From positions 212,940 to 276,939 of the forward strand of contig NMRB01000601.1 of NCBI GenBank assembly GCA_002633025.1: a DNA stretch of 64,000 nt, given 5' to 3'. The DNA comes from Notospermus geniculatus. Taxonomy: Eukaryota > Nemertea > Pilidiophora > Heteronemertea > Lineidae. Made by a program: the position numbers and the translations under genes. The notes beneath the pieces were generated by a model, which saw only the letters and a program-made list of their open reading frames with translations, was not told where the DNA came from and searched no databases. This document shows, piece by piece, positions 1 to 11,500 of this stretch; within the stretch, counting starts at the first letter, position 1; each line of letters starts with the position of its first letter.

Positions 1-1080
1 CTGGTATCACTTAATGTCCTGCCCCAGTGCATCTTGGTGCATCTGGGATTTTTAAGTATCCACTTCGTATCTACGAAGTGAACGAAAGATAAATTTCAGA
101 TTTTAACATACACCGTAACTCTATCGATCTAACGTCATACATGTATGCTAAAAGACGCTCTTGCAGCGGGCGATGTTTGTGGTACCAACCATCTCCTGAA
201 ATACATTACGTCATGGAAATAAAGTTTAATTTCGTATTTCGTACTTTGTGTTTCGTCAGATTTGCGAAACCTCACTATTACCACTTTCATGTACGCCGAG
301 GTCAATGACACAACGACCACCCATACAACTGTATATCACTTAGTATGGAATGCTTTCCCTTTATTTTTGAAAGGCCCCCGGAAACTCTGGCCGTCCTGCC
401 GTGAAGACCATCATGGACACATGGACCAGGCAGATGGGCTTCCCCGTCGTTACCATCTCCTTCCCATCCCCAACAAAGATCAGGGCGACGCAGAAACGGT
501 TTCTTTTAGATCCATCCGCGAATACTACTGGACAGACGTCTGAATTTGGGTTTGTAGAATATGCAGCGCCACCATATACATGTAGGAGCTGTCAGTCAGT
601 TGACCAATAGGTGTCACTACGGCCCAATTCAATGCATATAGCGGACCCATTCATGGTTGACTGAGCACCAATCAGAAGAATTTTCTATTGTATTGGTCCG
701 CTAGAACTTTGCTGCCGTCTTTTGGCGATTAGCGCGGCTGACTGTTCCTATTCTTGAAATCGCCCACTGCTGCAGTCGCAGGCGAGGAGTCTTAGATTTT
801 AGTGCTGTCGTTCCTCATACAGTAAATACATTTACCCATAACAACCCACATAATGTCGATTCATATGGGCGTTTATCCACGGTTAGTGTTATTGCAGATA
901 TAAATGGTATGTGCCGTTGACGTATAGGACATCTGATGGCGCCACTGGTCAAAAATGGATGGAAGGACAGGAGTGTAAGTATGAAGAAAATTTTAGTTGA
1001 ATGTTCGTAGAAATGCTAGAGTTGTGTTCAATATGTGGGCACTTTGAGGACTTCAAATTTCATAACTCGAGCACCCGTCT
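1..1080. repeat. Displaced duplicate of 9339-10473
   Basis: This stretch aligns along its whole length with 9339-10473, with scattered substitutions and small indels. The downstream copy carries extra TACATGTA-type words and a 32-bp hairpin insertion. It contains two aminopeptidase exons that belong far downstream of the exon at 2545, so it is out of gene order. It begins inside an inverted-repeat element whose right end is near 277. Divergence resembles the other haplotype-like copies in the window. Confidence 0.8.
374..974 (+). pseudogene. Orphan copy of two aminopeptidase exons
   Basis: Two intact exon copies, 374-549 (176 bp) and 898-974 (77 bp), match the exons at 9782-9957 and 10291-10367 in length, reading frame and splice sites. 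The first encodes the segment with [19 protein letters not shown]; the second encodes [14 protein letters not shown]. They lie upstream of more N-terminal exons, so they cannot be spliced in order with the gene that follows. They are either an alternative haplotype placed wrongly or a displaced duplication. Both copies are open, so this is not decay. Confidence 0.7.
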
Positions 1081-1202
1081 CATATAATGGCTAAAAAGCC
1101 GGCGGCACACTATGGCAAGCCAAACGTTGCAATATTCAATACTACAAAATATTTTTGTTCCAAAAATATATTCATTCATGAATGGTAAATATTCATTCAT
1201 AA

Positions 1203-1507
1203 GTTCTTGACAGCGGACATGCAGCCAGTGATGGTCAGAGATTCGACCCTCAGCTCTCATCCAATCGTGGTACCAGTCAATAACCCCGACCAAATCAACG
1301 AGGTTTTCGACAGCATTTCGTACAGTAAGGTGAGGCTAAGCTCCTGAAAGATACTTCTTAATCTAAGCTATAGAATGACTCCGTCCATCTAAGTGCAGTT
1401 TATTGCTGATTTGAACTTGTTTCTGACTTTTTCTCCTCTAGGGAGCAGCGGTGATACGTATGTTAGATTATATCATGTCCGAAGAAAACTTCAATTACGG
1501 AATCCAG
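1203..1507 (+). pseudogene. Orphan, 5'-clipped aminopeptidase exons
   Basis: Positions 1203-1329 repeat the exon at 7479-7613 without its first bases or acceptor (TTC TTG ACA..., encoding [16 protein letters not shown]). Positions 1442-1507 repeat the exon at 7726-7791 ([20 protein letters not shown]). The truncated left edge makes this block non-functional as placed. It precedes the exon at 2545, the reverse of the protein order. Confidence 0.7.
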
Positions 1508-1791
1508 GTAAAATTTCTCCTTCTTCGACACATCGTGACTGATTTCAGCTGGTTTGTTATCCCTATTCCGTATATTGGGATCATTAAAAACGAAATTGAG
1601 CTCAATTGCTTATCCACATTGGGATAATAAAACCATTAGTACGCGATCATTATCATTTGCCAAGAGCGAATATCAACAATTTGAACCTATCGCATCAGTG
1701 CACAGCATTTACTCCGGTGCTATCATCCCAATACGCGCTTAAGTCGGCTTCCATTATCAAATACGGGATTCAACTTCATCCTTATTTTTTC

Positions 1792-1895
1792 ATCCTCCCA
1801 CAACAGGGCTTTGGTCTCGCTCCTCTTCATACACTCACACACAGTTTGTATAATGGATGAAGAGGAGCGAGGTAAAAATCCTGCTGTGGGAGGAT
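1792..1895. mobile_element. Small inverted-repeat element (family A)
   Basis: The outer arms ATCCTCCCACAACAGG and CCTGCTGTGGGAGGAT are inverted, and the inner arms CTCGCTCCTCTTCAT and ATGAAGAGGAGCGAG pair as well. Related copies lie at 8076-8179 in the near-identical repeat and in Dmbx intron 1 at 31935-32031 and 48509-48607. This is consistent with a non-autonomous MITE. No coding capacity. Confidence 0.6.
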
Positions 1896-2544
1896 ATCTT
1901 TTTTAGAAACCTTCCCTATTAAAAATGGGAACGACGCTGCGCAAGCAGGATTGTACATACCTGCCGGGATTGGTTTGCAAAAAGGGTGAAAGCTTTTATA
2001 ATGGATAAGCGACGCGATACCGTTTAATGATTTAAGAGCATGGGACAAAACATCTTTTTAAAGTATCGTTGTTGTTTTCCCTCGTGGCCTTGATTAATCA
2101 TGAAAAGCCTCGTTAATTGACATGCAGGCACTTTTTTCTGTTATCCAGGATTACCTGTCAAAAGGTCAATTAGAAGTTTTTGTTGCGAAGAGAAGATCAT
2201 AAACTATCTCAAAAACGCTTTTTGTTCTTGAATGAAAAAATCTACGGCAACAAACGGGGCGCTGCTTGCATCAACATCTTTGTTTGCGGAAATATACTGT
2301 AGACACAAAAAGAGAGGTTACGATAACGAGATACGTGTAAAAATAATGTCCTACTTCCTAAACATCGTCATGAACTGATTTCCTATCAAATAAATCTCAG
2401 AACCCTTGAAAACTATCCAAAAAGGCCACTGTGTGTGGTGGGGCCGATTCAGAAACCTGGCATTTTTATTTGAAAACACACTGTATACGTGACTTTGTGG
2501 TCATTCTGATACTAAATCATATCCTCCATTCTCACCGATTACAG

Positions 2545-5500
2545 GTACCTAGCAACATCCAAATTTGAACCCGTTGACGCCCGAAAAGCCTTCCCCTGTT
2601 TCGATGAACCAAATATCAAGGCGACGTACACAACAACACTTGTACACAAAAGTGATTACATTGCGCTGTCGAACATGCCAGTTGAGGTAGGTAAAAATCA
2701 TAAAAATATAGAGTTTTCGCAAAGCCCCCGAAACGCCAAAGCGAACGCCAAACCTATTGTTCGATGTCCAAAGCGAACGCCAAACCTATTGTTCGATGCC
2801 CAAAGCGAACGCCAAACCCATTGTTCGATGCCACGAAGAGAGCACGGAACACATGAAGAGAGCACCGAACAAAAGGATAGACGTTCGTGTTGGCGTTTCG
2901 GGGGCTTTGCGAAAACTCTAGAGAGAGAGGAAAACGGCAATTGCCCTTATAAACGTCGGGTTACACGGGAATCAAGTGCCCACTCATTCTTCCAATTGTT
3001 TGTAACGAAACATCTCCACGTTCCTACCAGCCCATTGCAGCCCAGCTAGCGGGACAGTCTCTCAGCTCAGGAGGTTTTGGACTAGCGTTGGAAGGGCATG
3101 GTTTAGAAAATACTGATTGTTTGTAAACAAACTGTTTACAGCACTCGACATTTATATAGGCCAGTGGGCGACAAAAAATCAGTCGAACTTGATTACCCCA
3201 CTGAAAACAAGATGGACGGGATTATTTGGCGTCGTTTGAGGAAGAGACACAATAGATAGGCCCTATTGTTTGTAAAATGATCATCGTTTACAAACAGATC
3301 GGTATTTTAAGTTGAACGTCGTTGGCCTTAAACCAAGGAAACACGGGTCATATGGATCATCGATATGGCTGCCAGTGTTTTGACAAATTTGTCACTCACG
3401 ATGTTCACTGTGGCCCAATTTGATTTGCTGCCGACTTTACAAAGAAGCACTTCCGGTCTGAGTTAACCATGATCTTGCCTCACTTGCCGATAACGTGACT
3501 GGAGTATTTTTAGCACTTGTTTCTATTTCAGTCCAGCACGCCCCGTTCCGATGGTTTAGTGGCCACCAAGTTTCAGCGATCGGTTCCAATGAGTACATAT
3601 CTTGCATGTTTCATCGTCTGTGATTTTATGTACAAAAATACAACGACCAAGAGTGGAAAAGAGGTAGGCCAGCTGCCTAATATTTGTAACATTAGTTGAC
3701 TTTTTTATCAAACGCCAACTTCAAACAAATGAAGAAACCAAAAATACGTTTATTTTCAGTTCATATTAAACCTATGCGTTTAAAAAATGAAATTTGATTG
3801 GTACCTTATAGACAATCTTTCTTCCGATGGTCTTTTCTGCTTCAGTTCCGAGTGTACGCCACCCCAGACAAAATCGACCAAGTAGACTATGCTCTGATGG
3901 CAGGAAGCAAGGTGCTGGACCTTTATGAAACAATTTACAACTTATCCTATCCATTGCCAAAACAAGGTAATGACACGTACATGTATTTTAGAATGCTCCT
4001 CAACGAGGAGCATTCTAAAATACGGGCCAATGTCTTTGGGTGTGGTTTATCGAAGTCTTGTATAACCCAACCAGAAGCGAACAGTCGACGGTTGGGGCTG
4101 CTCGGAAAGGCTAAGGTACGTGAGGGTACTGTGGAAGGAAACTGTAAGCTAGGAATCCACCATTGATTTTCAACCTGATTTTGCTTTGCGACTTGCTTTG
4201 CAACTGGGCACTCGATTGCCGCAGTGGACTAGCTTGACGTGATTTCCACCAATGGCGAAGATGATCAATTTCCGGTCGGCGACCGGTATCAGTTCCTTGC
4301 GGCCGTATTCAATCGCAAGTAGCAGGTTTGCAAAGCAAGTCGCAACGCAGAAAATAGAAGTGGATTCCTAGCAATGCTACAGTTTCCCAGGTTGGACTGA
4401 AATGAGTTTTATTTCAAGATTCTTCCTTTGACCTGCGCTGGAATCCAACGAATGATTGCTAAATATTTTCTTTTCTGCAATTAACTCCCCCGCTACCTGC
4501 TCAGACATGTCAGAGGTTAATACACTTAGAAGGTAACAAACAATAATGAGAATGCCCTCTCCATAAGCTCCGGAATGATCGGTACAACTATGCCAACCCC
4601 ACCTTGTTCTAAGGTATGATTTGAAATTGATACTATGCTATAGAGTTACTCGTAGAATGTTGACATGCCACGAAGGCATGGAACGTCCTTACCCTGAACG
4701 AACGGCGAAGGTCGCTGGTTCTCCCTTCTACGTGCCACTCGTATCGTAAAACCTTCTAAAGCAGCGTTCATTGGCACACGGATTTTGTCCGATTCAGGTC
4801 TAGTGAGGTTTCGCTAATCTAACGAAACGCGAAGTACATGTAGGCTACGAAATACGAAATTCAACTTCATTTCCAGGACCTAATGTATTCTGGAGATGGT
4901 TACCACAAAATGTCCCTGCTGCCAGGGGGTCTTTTAGCATCATGTAAAGACCGGGAGAGTTATGGTGCATCTTGAATTTTTAAATTTCCATTTCGTGTCT
5001 ACGAAGTGCAAACGAAAGAAAAATTTCAAAGTTTAAAATACACCGTAACTCTATCGGTCTAACGTCATAAGCTAAAAGACGTTCTTGCAGCAGGCGATGT
5101 TTGTGGTACCAACCATCTCTTGAAATACATTACGTCATGGAACTGAAGTCCAATTTCGTATTTCGTACTTCGTGTTTCGCCAGATTTGCGAAACCTCATA
5201 CTGTTGATGGTACATGTACCGTCAAACACAAGAAGACATGCCACTGTTACTGTCGATAATGAGCTGGGAGTACAGGGAGCAGTAGCAAGGAACCAAACGG
5301 CTGTTGATGATGGACAGCCCTACCAGTTTCACCTACCTTTAGATTTAAGACTAAGAGTCCAAATCATGAGGATAGTGAAACTGCCCGCCGCAACGGCACC
5401 AATGGAAATTCCTATGTCTCATGCTTGGGAACATAATTTGGTGTGNTTGACAGGCGAACTTGGAATGCGGCAACAATTCTGTTACCTTCAGTCATACGCA

Positions 5501-8500
5501 TACCGTAGAACCCATTCATTTCGTATGTTTTATATATCATCCCGTTTGGTTTATGACAGTAAAACATTTTAAAGGAATGATCGGTCGATGTTGTTTTGTA
5601 GGCCACACCTCTCAGTCTTAGTGGTGTCCCTAATAGTGTGGTTCCATTGTAATACACTAACTGTTCATCTGACGTTTTTTTCTTTCAGATATGATAGCTA
5701 TCCCCGATTTCGTCTCGGGTGCTATGGAGCACTGGGGGCTGATCACATATCGGGAGACAAACCTACTTTATGATGAGAACCAAGCAAGCGCAGCCAATAA
5801 ACAACGAGTTGCTTCTGTAATTGCCCACGAAATGGCCCATCAGGTATGTGATGGCAATTCTCATGTACCACTGTTAGAAGGAAACAGAAGCACTGATAAT
5901 CTATCTATCCATCTTTTTCATTCTGATGCCGGCCTACGCTATCTGATTTTTCATTAAATTTTCCGACTATGCTCCATAAAAAGCTCATACATGTAGGTCA
6001 ATCATTTTTAAAAGCAGAACAGGAATTCAATTTGAATTGTGGAAACAATCGTATAAAAATCTGACCCTGTGGTGTATGGCGGCCGTTAGTAAGACAGATT
6101 CACTCGCTCGGGTCAAGGATGACTGCGTCATTCTGAGGTCAAGGATGAATTTGCGTCATTCTGAGGTCAAGGACGAATCAGTCATTCTGAGGTCAAGGAC
6201 GAATTTGTGTCATTCTGAGGTCAAGGACGAATCAATCATTCTGAGGTCAAGGACAAATCAGTCATTCTGAAGTCAAGGACGAATTTGTGTCATTCTGATG
6301 TTCAAGGACGAACTTTGTGTTGTGTGATCACGAGAGGAATATTTTTGACTGGTTTTTTTGTGGGGGGGGGGGGCAATGATCAGCACTTCACTTGATAAAC
6401 ATCATGGTTCATTTGGAGTGAAATCAAATTTGAGTTCGTCTCTCTACGGAGTCTTCTTTCATTCATCGCTGTGTTCTTTCCAACTGATTAAAAACGACGC
6501 TCAGAAAATCCCACAGAAATTTTTGTTGGAGAGGATTCATTGCCAATAGAAATTTCATTCAAATTGATTCCATGATAAATTCAGTAATACTAGCTTGCTA
6601 ACTCGGCCAGGTATCGATATATAAACTAGCATTCCTGCTATGAGGTGGATTAGATGTCAATGAACCGTGGCTTCCAGTGAAGACAACATCTCGAAATATC
6701 TAATGATTGAAGTCTGCAATTTAACGTCTTGTTTCAGGGACCATTTCGAAATTAATTCGCGTCCAAAGTATCTGTAGTATTCTTTCTTTCTCTCTATTTT
6801 ATAAACACCCTGCCTCATTCTTCTTACGGTTTTAAAGGGAGTAAGAAATAAAAGTGGAAAATAAGAAGTATCGCCCGAAAAATCAGACAAAATATCATGT
6901 CATTTTAAGAAAATTTCTCAAAATGGGAAAAAATTTCTCCCAATTTGAGATATTGAAAAATTCGCGTAAAATTCCCAAATTTCCTACTTCTTGTTTTCCA
7001 CTTTTATTTCTTACTCCCTTGGTACATGTAATCTTACTTCCAGTGGTTTGGTAATATAGTGACCATGGACTGGTGGGATGACCTCTGGTTAAACGAAGGA
7101 TTCGCCAGCTATATGGAATACAAGGGGGTCATTGAGGTCCAGCCAGACTGGGCTATGGTGAGCAATTTCATTCTAGGTTGCTTCGCGCCCTCGACAAAAG
7201 ATACATACATGACTGAGACATACATGTACCTTTGATTGTTAGTACATTGTATATGTACTTTCATGAAGTGAAACGGTCTTTTTACAAAGCAACATGGGCC
7301 GTATGCTCCAAACGAAGATCATCTTGAACTCAGGTTGAGCCACAACTTTTCCATTGTCAAATCATGCCCTGGCAAACCTGAAAAATTGAAAAGTTGTGGC
7401 TCAACCTGAGTTCAAGATAATCTTCGTTGGTGCATATGGCCCCATATGAATATGAGTTTTGACACTATCCATTCACAGGGTGAGCAGTTCTTGACAGCGG
7501 ACATGCAGCCAGTGATGGTCAGAGATTCGACCCTCAGCTCTCATCCAATCGTGGTACCAGTCAATAACCCCGACCAAATCAACGAGGTTTTCGACAGCAT
7601 TTCGTACAGTAAGGTGAGGCTAAGCTCCTGAAAGATACTTCTTAATCTAAGCTATAGAATGACTCCGTCCATCTAAGTGCAGTTTATTGCTGATTTGAAC
7701 TTGTTTCTGACTTTTTCTCCTCTAGGGAGCAGCGGTGATACGTATGTTAGATTATATCATGTCCGAAGAAAACTTCAATTACGGAATCCAGGTAAAATTT
7801 TTCCTTCTTCGACACATCGTGACTGATTTCAGCTGGTTTGTTATCCCTATTCCGTATATTGGGATCATTAAAAACGAAATTGAGCTCAATTGCTTATCCA
7901 CATTGGGATAATAAAACCATTAGTACGCGATCATTATCATTTGCCAAGAGCGAATATCAACAATTTGAACCTATCGCATCAGTGCACAGCATTTACTCCG
8001 GTGCTATCATCCCAATACGCGCTTAAGTCGGCTTCCATTATCAAATACGGGATTCAACTTCATCCTTATTTTTTCATCCTCCCACAACAGGGCTTTGGTC
8101 TCGCTCCTCTTCATACACTCACACACAGTTTGTATAATGGATGAAGAGGAGCGAGGTAAAAATCCTGCTGTGGGAGGATATCCTTTTTAGAAACCTTCCC
8201 TATTAAAAATGGGAACGACGCTGCGCAAGCAGGATTGTACATACCTGCCGGGATTGGTTTGCAAAAAGGGTGAAAGCTTTTATAATGGATAAGCGACGCG
8301 ATACCGTTTAATGATTTAAGAGCATGGGACAAAACATCTTTTTAAAGTATCGTTGTTGTTTTCCCTCGTGGCCTTGATTAATCATGAAAAGCCTCGTTAA
8401 TTGACATGCAGGCACTTTTTTCTGTTATCCAGGATTACCTGTCAAAAGGTCACGTTATTTTCTTAGCGATACCGTAGTTGTGCAATGAGAAAAGGAACTG

Positions 8501-11500
8501 CAATTGTGTTGTTCATTTCATGAGCTGCAGGCAGCAAGGAGTAACCCTATTGGACAGGGATTAGTATCTTGGAAGACGGGAAAGTGTAATAAGAAAACGC
8601 TTTTTTATCAGGAATATTCCGTCGGGCGAATGACCGAAGCGACAGTACTTCGCTGATTTGATCTCAGGTTGTGGTCATGTACATGTACATGTATGACTCG
8701 CTCAATATTGTACACGATGCATTGTTGAAGCAAAAGCATTCTGTTATGACCAAAACTATGCCTAGAGAAATTCATGTTTGCTCTTTCAGACATACCTGAA
8801 GCGATTTGAATATGGAAATGCACGAACAGACGACCTGTGGGCTGAATTACAAAAGGTAATAGTGTTATTGGAGCGATGTCTACATGTATTTTCATACAAA
8901 TCAACGAATAAGACAAAAACAGTCATCCCCTGGCAATAAGTCACGTTAACTTAAAGGGCCTCTAGAGGCAGCTTTTTAGCAGATATTGATATGATTACTA
9001 ACACAGAATTGGTGGCATGAGGATGCAACTTGGGCATCATTTTTGAAGTAAAATTTCATCAGTGTCAACATTTGATTCACAATTCATGAGTTCATGGTTG
9101 CTAGCGCCACCTGTTGCATAGTAGAAGTACTGTTAGTAGCCTAATAGCGAGCTGCCTCTAGAGGCCCTTTAAAAACTCTCCTCCACGTGAGAGTTTTCTC
9201 GTGTGAGTTGGCTCTCAATGGGATATTCACCATCGTTGGTTTCCTTTAATAGTGAGGTTTCGCAAATCTGTCGAAACGCGAAGTACAAAATACGAAATTC
9301 AACTTCATTTCCAGGACCTATTGTATTTCTGGAGATGGCTGGTATCACTTAATGTCCCTGTTCCCAGTGCGTCTTTTAGTATATCATTTAAGCCCGGTAG
9401 AGTTGGTGCATCTGGGATTTTTAAATTTCCACTTCGTATCTACGAAGTGGAAACGAAAGATAAATTTCAGATTTTATCATACATGTACACTGTAACTCTA
9501 TCGATCTAACGTCATATGCTAAAGACGCTCTTGCAGCGGGCGATGTTTGTGGTACCTTGGAGGAATTATACTGACAATTCCTCCAAGGTGGTACCAACCA
9601 TTTCGTGAAATACATTTGTACATTACGTCATGGAAATAAAGTTTAATTTCGTATTTCGTACTTCGTGTTTCGTCAGATTTGCGAAACCTCACTATTACCA
9701 CTTTCATGTACGCCGAGGTCAATGACACAACGACCACCCATACAACTGTAGTATGGAATGCTTTCCCTTTATTTTTAAAAGGCCCCCGGAAACTCTGGCC
9801 GTCCTGCCGTCAAGACCATCATGGACACATGGACCAGGCAAATGGGCTTCCCCGTCGTTACCATCTCCTCCCCATCTCCAACAAAGATCAGGGCGACGCA
9901 GAAACGGTTTCTTTTAGATCCATCCGCGAATACTACTGGGCAGACGTCTGAATTTGGGTTTGTAGAATATGCAGCGCCACCGAATAGGAGCTGTCAGTCA
10001 GTTGACCAATAGGAGTCACTACGGCCCAATTCAATGGCTAGCGGAACCTTCATGGTTGACTGAGCCCTAATCAGAAGAATTTTCTATAGTACTGGTCCGC
10101 TAGAACTTTGCTGACATCTTTTTGGCAATAAGCGCGCCTGACTGTTCCTATTCCTGAAATCCCCACTGCTGCAGTCGGAGGCGAGGAGCCTAAGATTTTA
10201 GTCCTGCCGTTCCTTACACACTACACAATCCATAACAACCACATAATGTCAATTCATATGGGCGTTTATCCACGGTTGGGGTTATTGCAGATATAAATGG
10301 TATGTGCCGTTGACGTATAGGACATCTGATGGCGCCACTGGTCAAAAATGGATGGAAGGTCAGGAGTGTAAGTATGAAGAAAATTTTAGTTGAATGTTCG
10401 TAGAAATGCTAGAGTTGTGCTCAATATGTGGGCACTTCGAGGACTTCAGATTTCATACCTCGAGCACCCGTCTTCCTTCACCAACGTAGGCCTAGAGAAC
10501 CCCTGCGATATAGAGTTTGCCAAGTCTGTTCCGGGATCCAGCCGTCAAAATCGTTTCAAATTCATGTTTCGTAATTCATCTTTCTTTCACAATAAATTTT
10601 TTCTTGTTTTAGATATTGAATTTGACTCCCCTATAGATACGGCCACACCCAACGCATGGATCAAGTTCAACGTCAACCAAACTGCATTCTACCGCGTCAA
10701 CTACCCCGCGGACCAATGGCAGAAACTGGCCAAATTGTTGGAAACATCGCATCAGGTAAATATAATATGACGCTTTCGTATAAAAACCGCCAGAAAACCT
10801 ACAACTGAAGCAGTTGTTAGGTGCAATGAAGACAAGAGTCGAGAACTTGGACCAGGTTCGGCGAGTCAGTGCCACGTGTTGAACCTTTATATACATGCTA
10901 ATGACACGAGTAGGATAATTAGACGTATCTGGTCCAGTGACGGATGCCCCTCTTTCTTTATTGACCGCATAGGTTACTTTATAAAGATAATCACACATTG
11001 ATGTTGATAATGATACTATTGTTGTGTATACAAATTAACTTTGATATCTCCTCGTAATGATATTACGACCACTAATTGGCGATACCCCATTTATTAGGTC
11101 CTATTCTGTATTATTTGACCTCAGCCGCAAGACAGATAACCATTATATTATCTTATACTTTAAGTTACATGTAACTACATGTAAATGTTTTGTATCGGAG
11201 AAAAATCAACTGATGTAAACTACTGTATACCAATTTGTTTTTTTTCGATTGATAAACTATTGTAGGCCCCACCTTCTGTTTGTAATTCGCTTTCAAGCAG
11301 CACTGATTGAAAATTGTGTAAAAAATTGTAAAAAATTGTAAAAAATTGTAAAAAATTGTAAAAAATTGTAAAAAAATTGTAAAAAATAGTTAAAGGCATC
11401 ATTCAACGTATATTTTTAGACATTAGCTGTTGCTGACAGGTCAGGTTTGGTAGACGATGCCTTCAGTCTGGCCTCAGCGGAGGAGATCCCTATGAACACT

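Larger units (their letters stand above)
1202..2168. repeat. 967-bp near-identical copy of 7486-8452
   Basis: The two segments have the same length (967 bp) and I find only about two substitutions, in introns. This contrasts with the several per cent divergence and indels of the other duplicated blocks. The left boundary cuts into a coding exon, after the first 7 bases of the exon at 7479, and the natural acceptor is lost. Both boundaries are abrupt. Confidence 0.85.

Noticed and set aside
135-320. Open frame on the minus strand repeated at 9519-9737
   Set aside because: It reads through an inverted-repeat element and intron; repetition follows the duplicated DNA, not coding constraint.
2675-3049. 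124-codon open frame on the plus strand
   Set aside because: It starts at the end of a real exon and runs through a MITE with a 32-bp tandem repeat; the peptide repeats reflect the DNA repeat.
5186-5572. 128-codon open frame containing the N
   Set aside because: Lies in an aminopeptidase intron, with no splice support, no domain and a competing frame on the other strand.
11310-11386. Possible CRISPR-like array
   Set aside because: Ten-base repeats without spacers in a eukaryotic intron; a simple tandem repeat.
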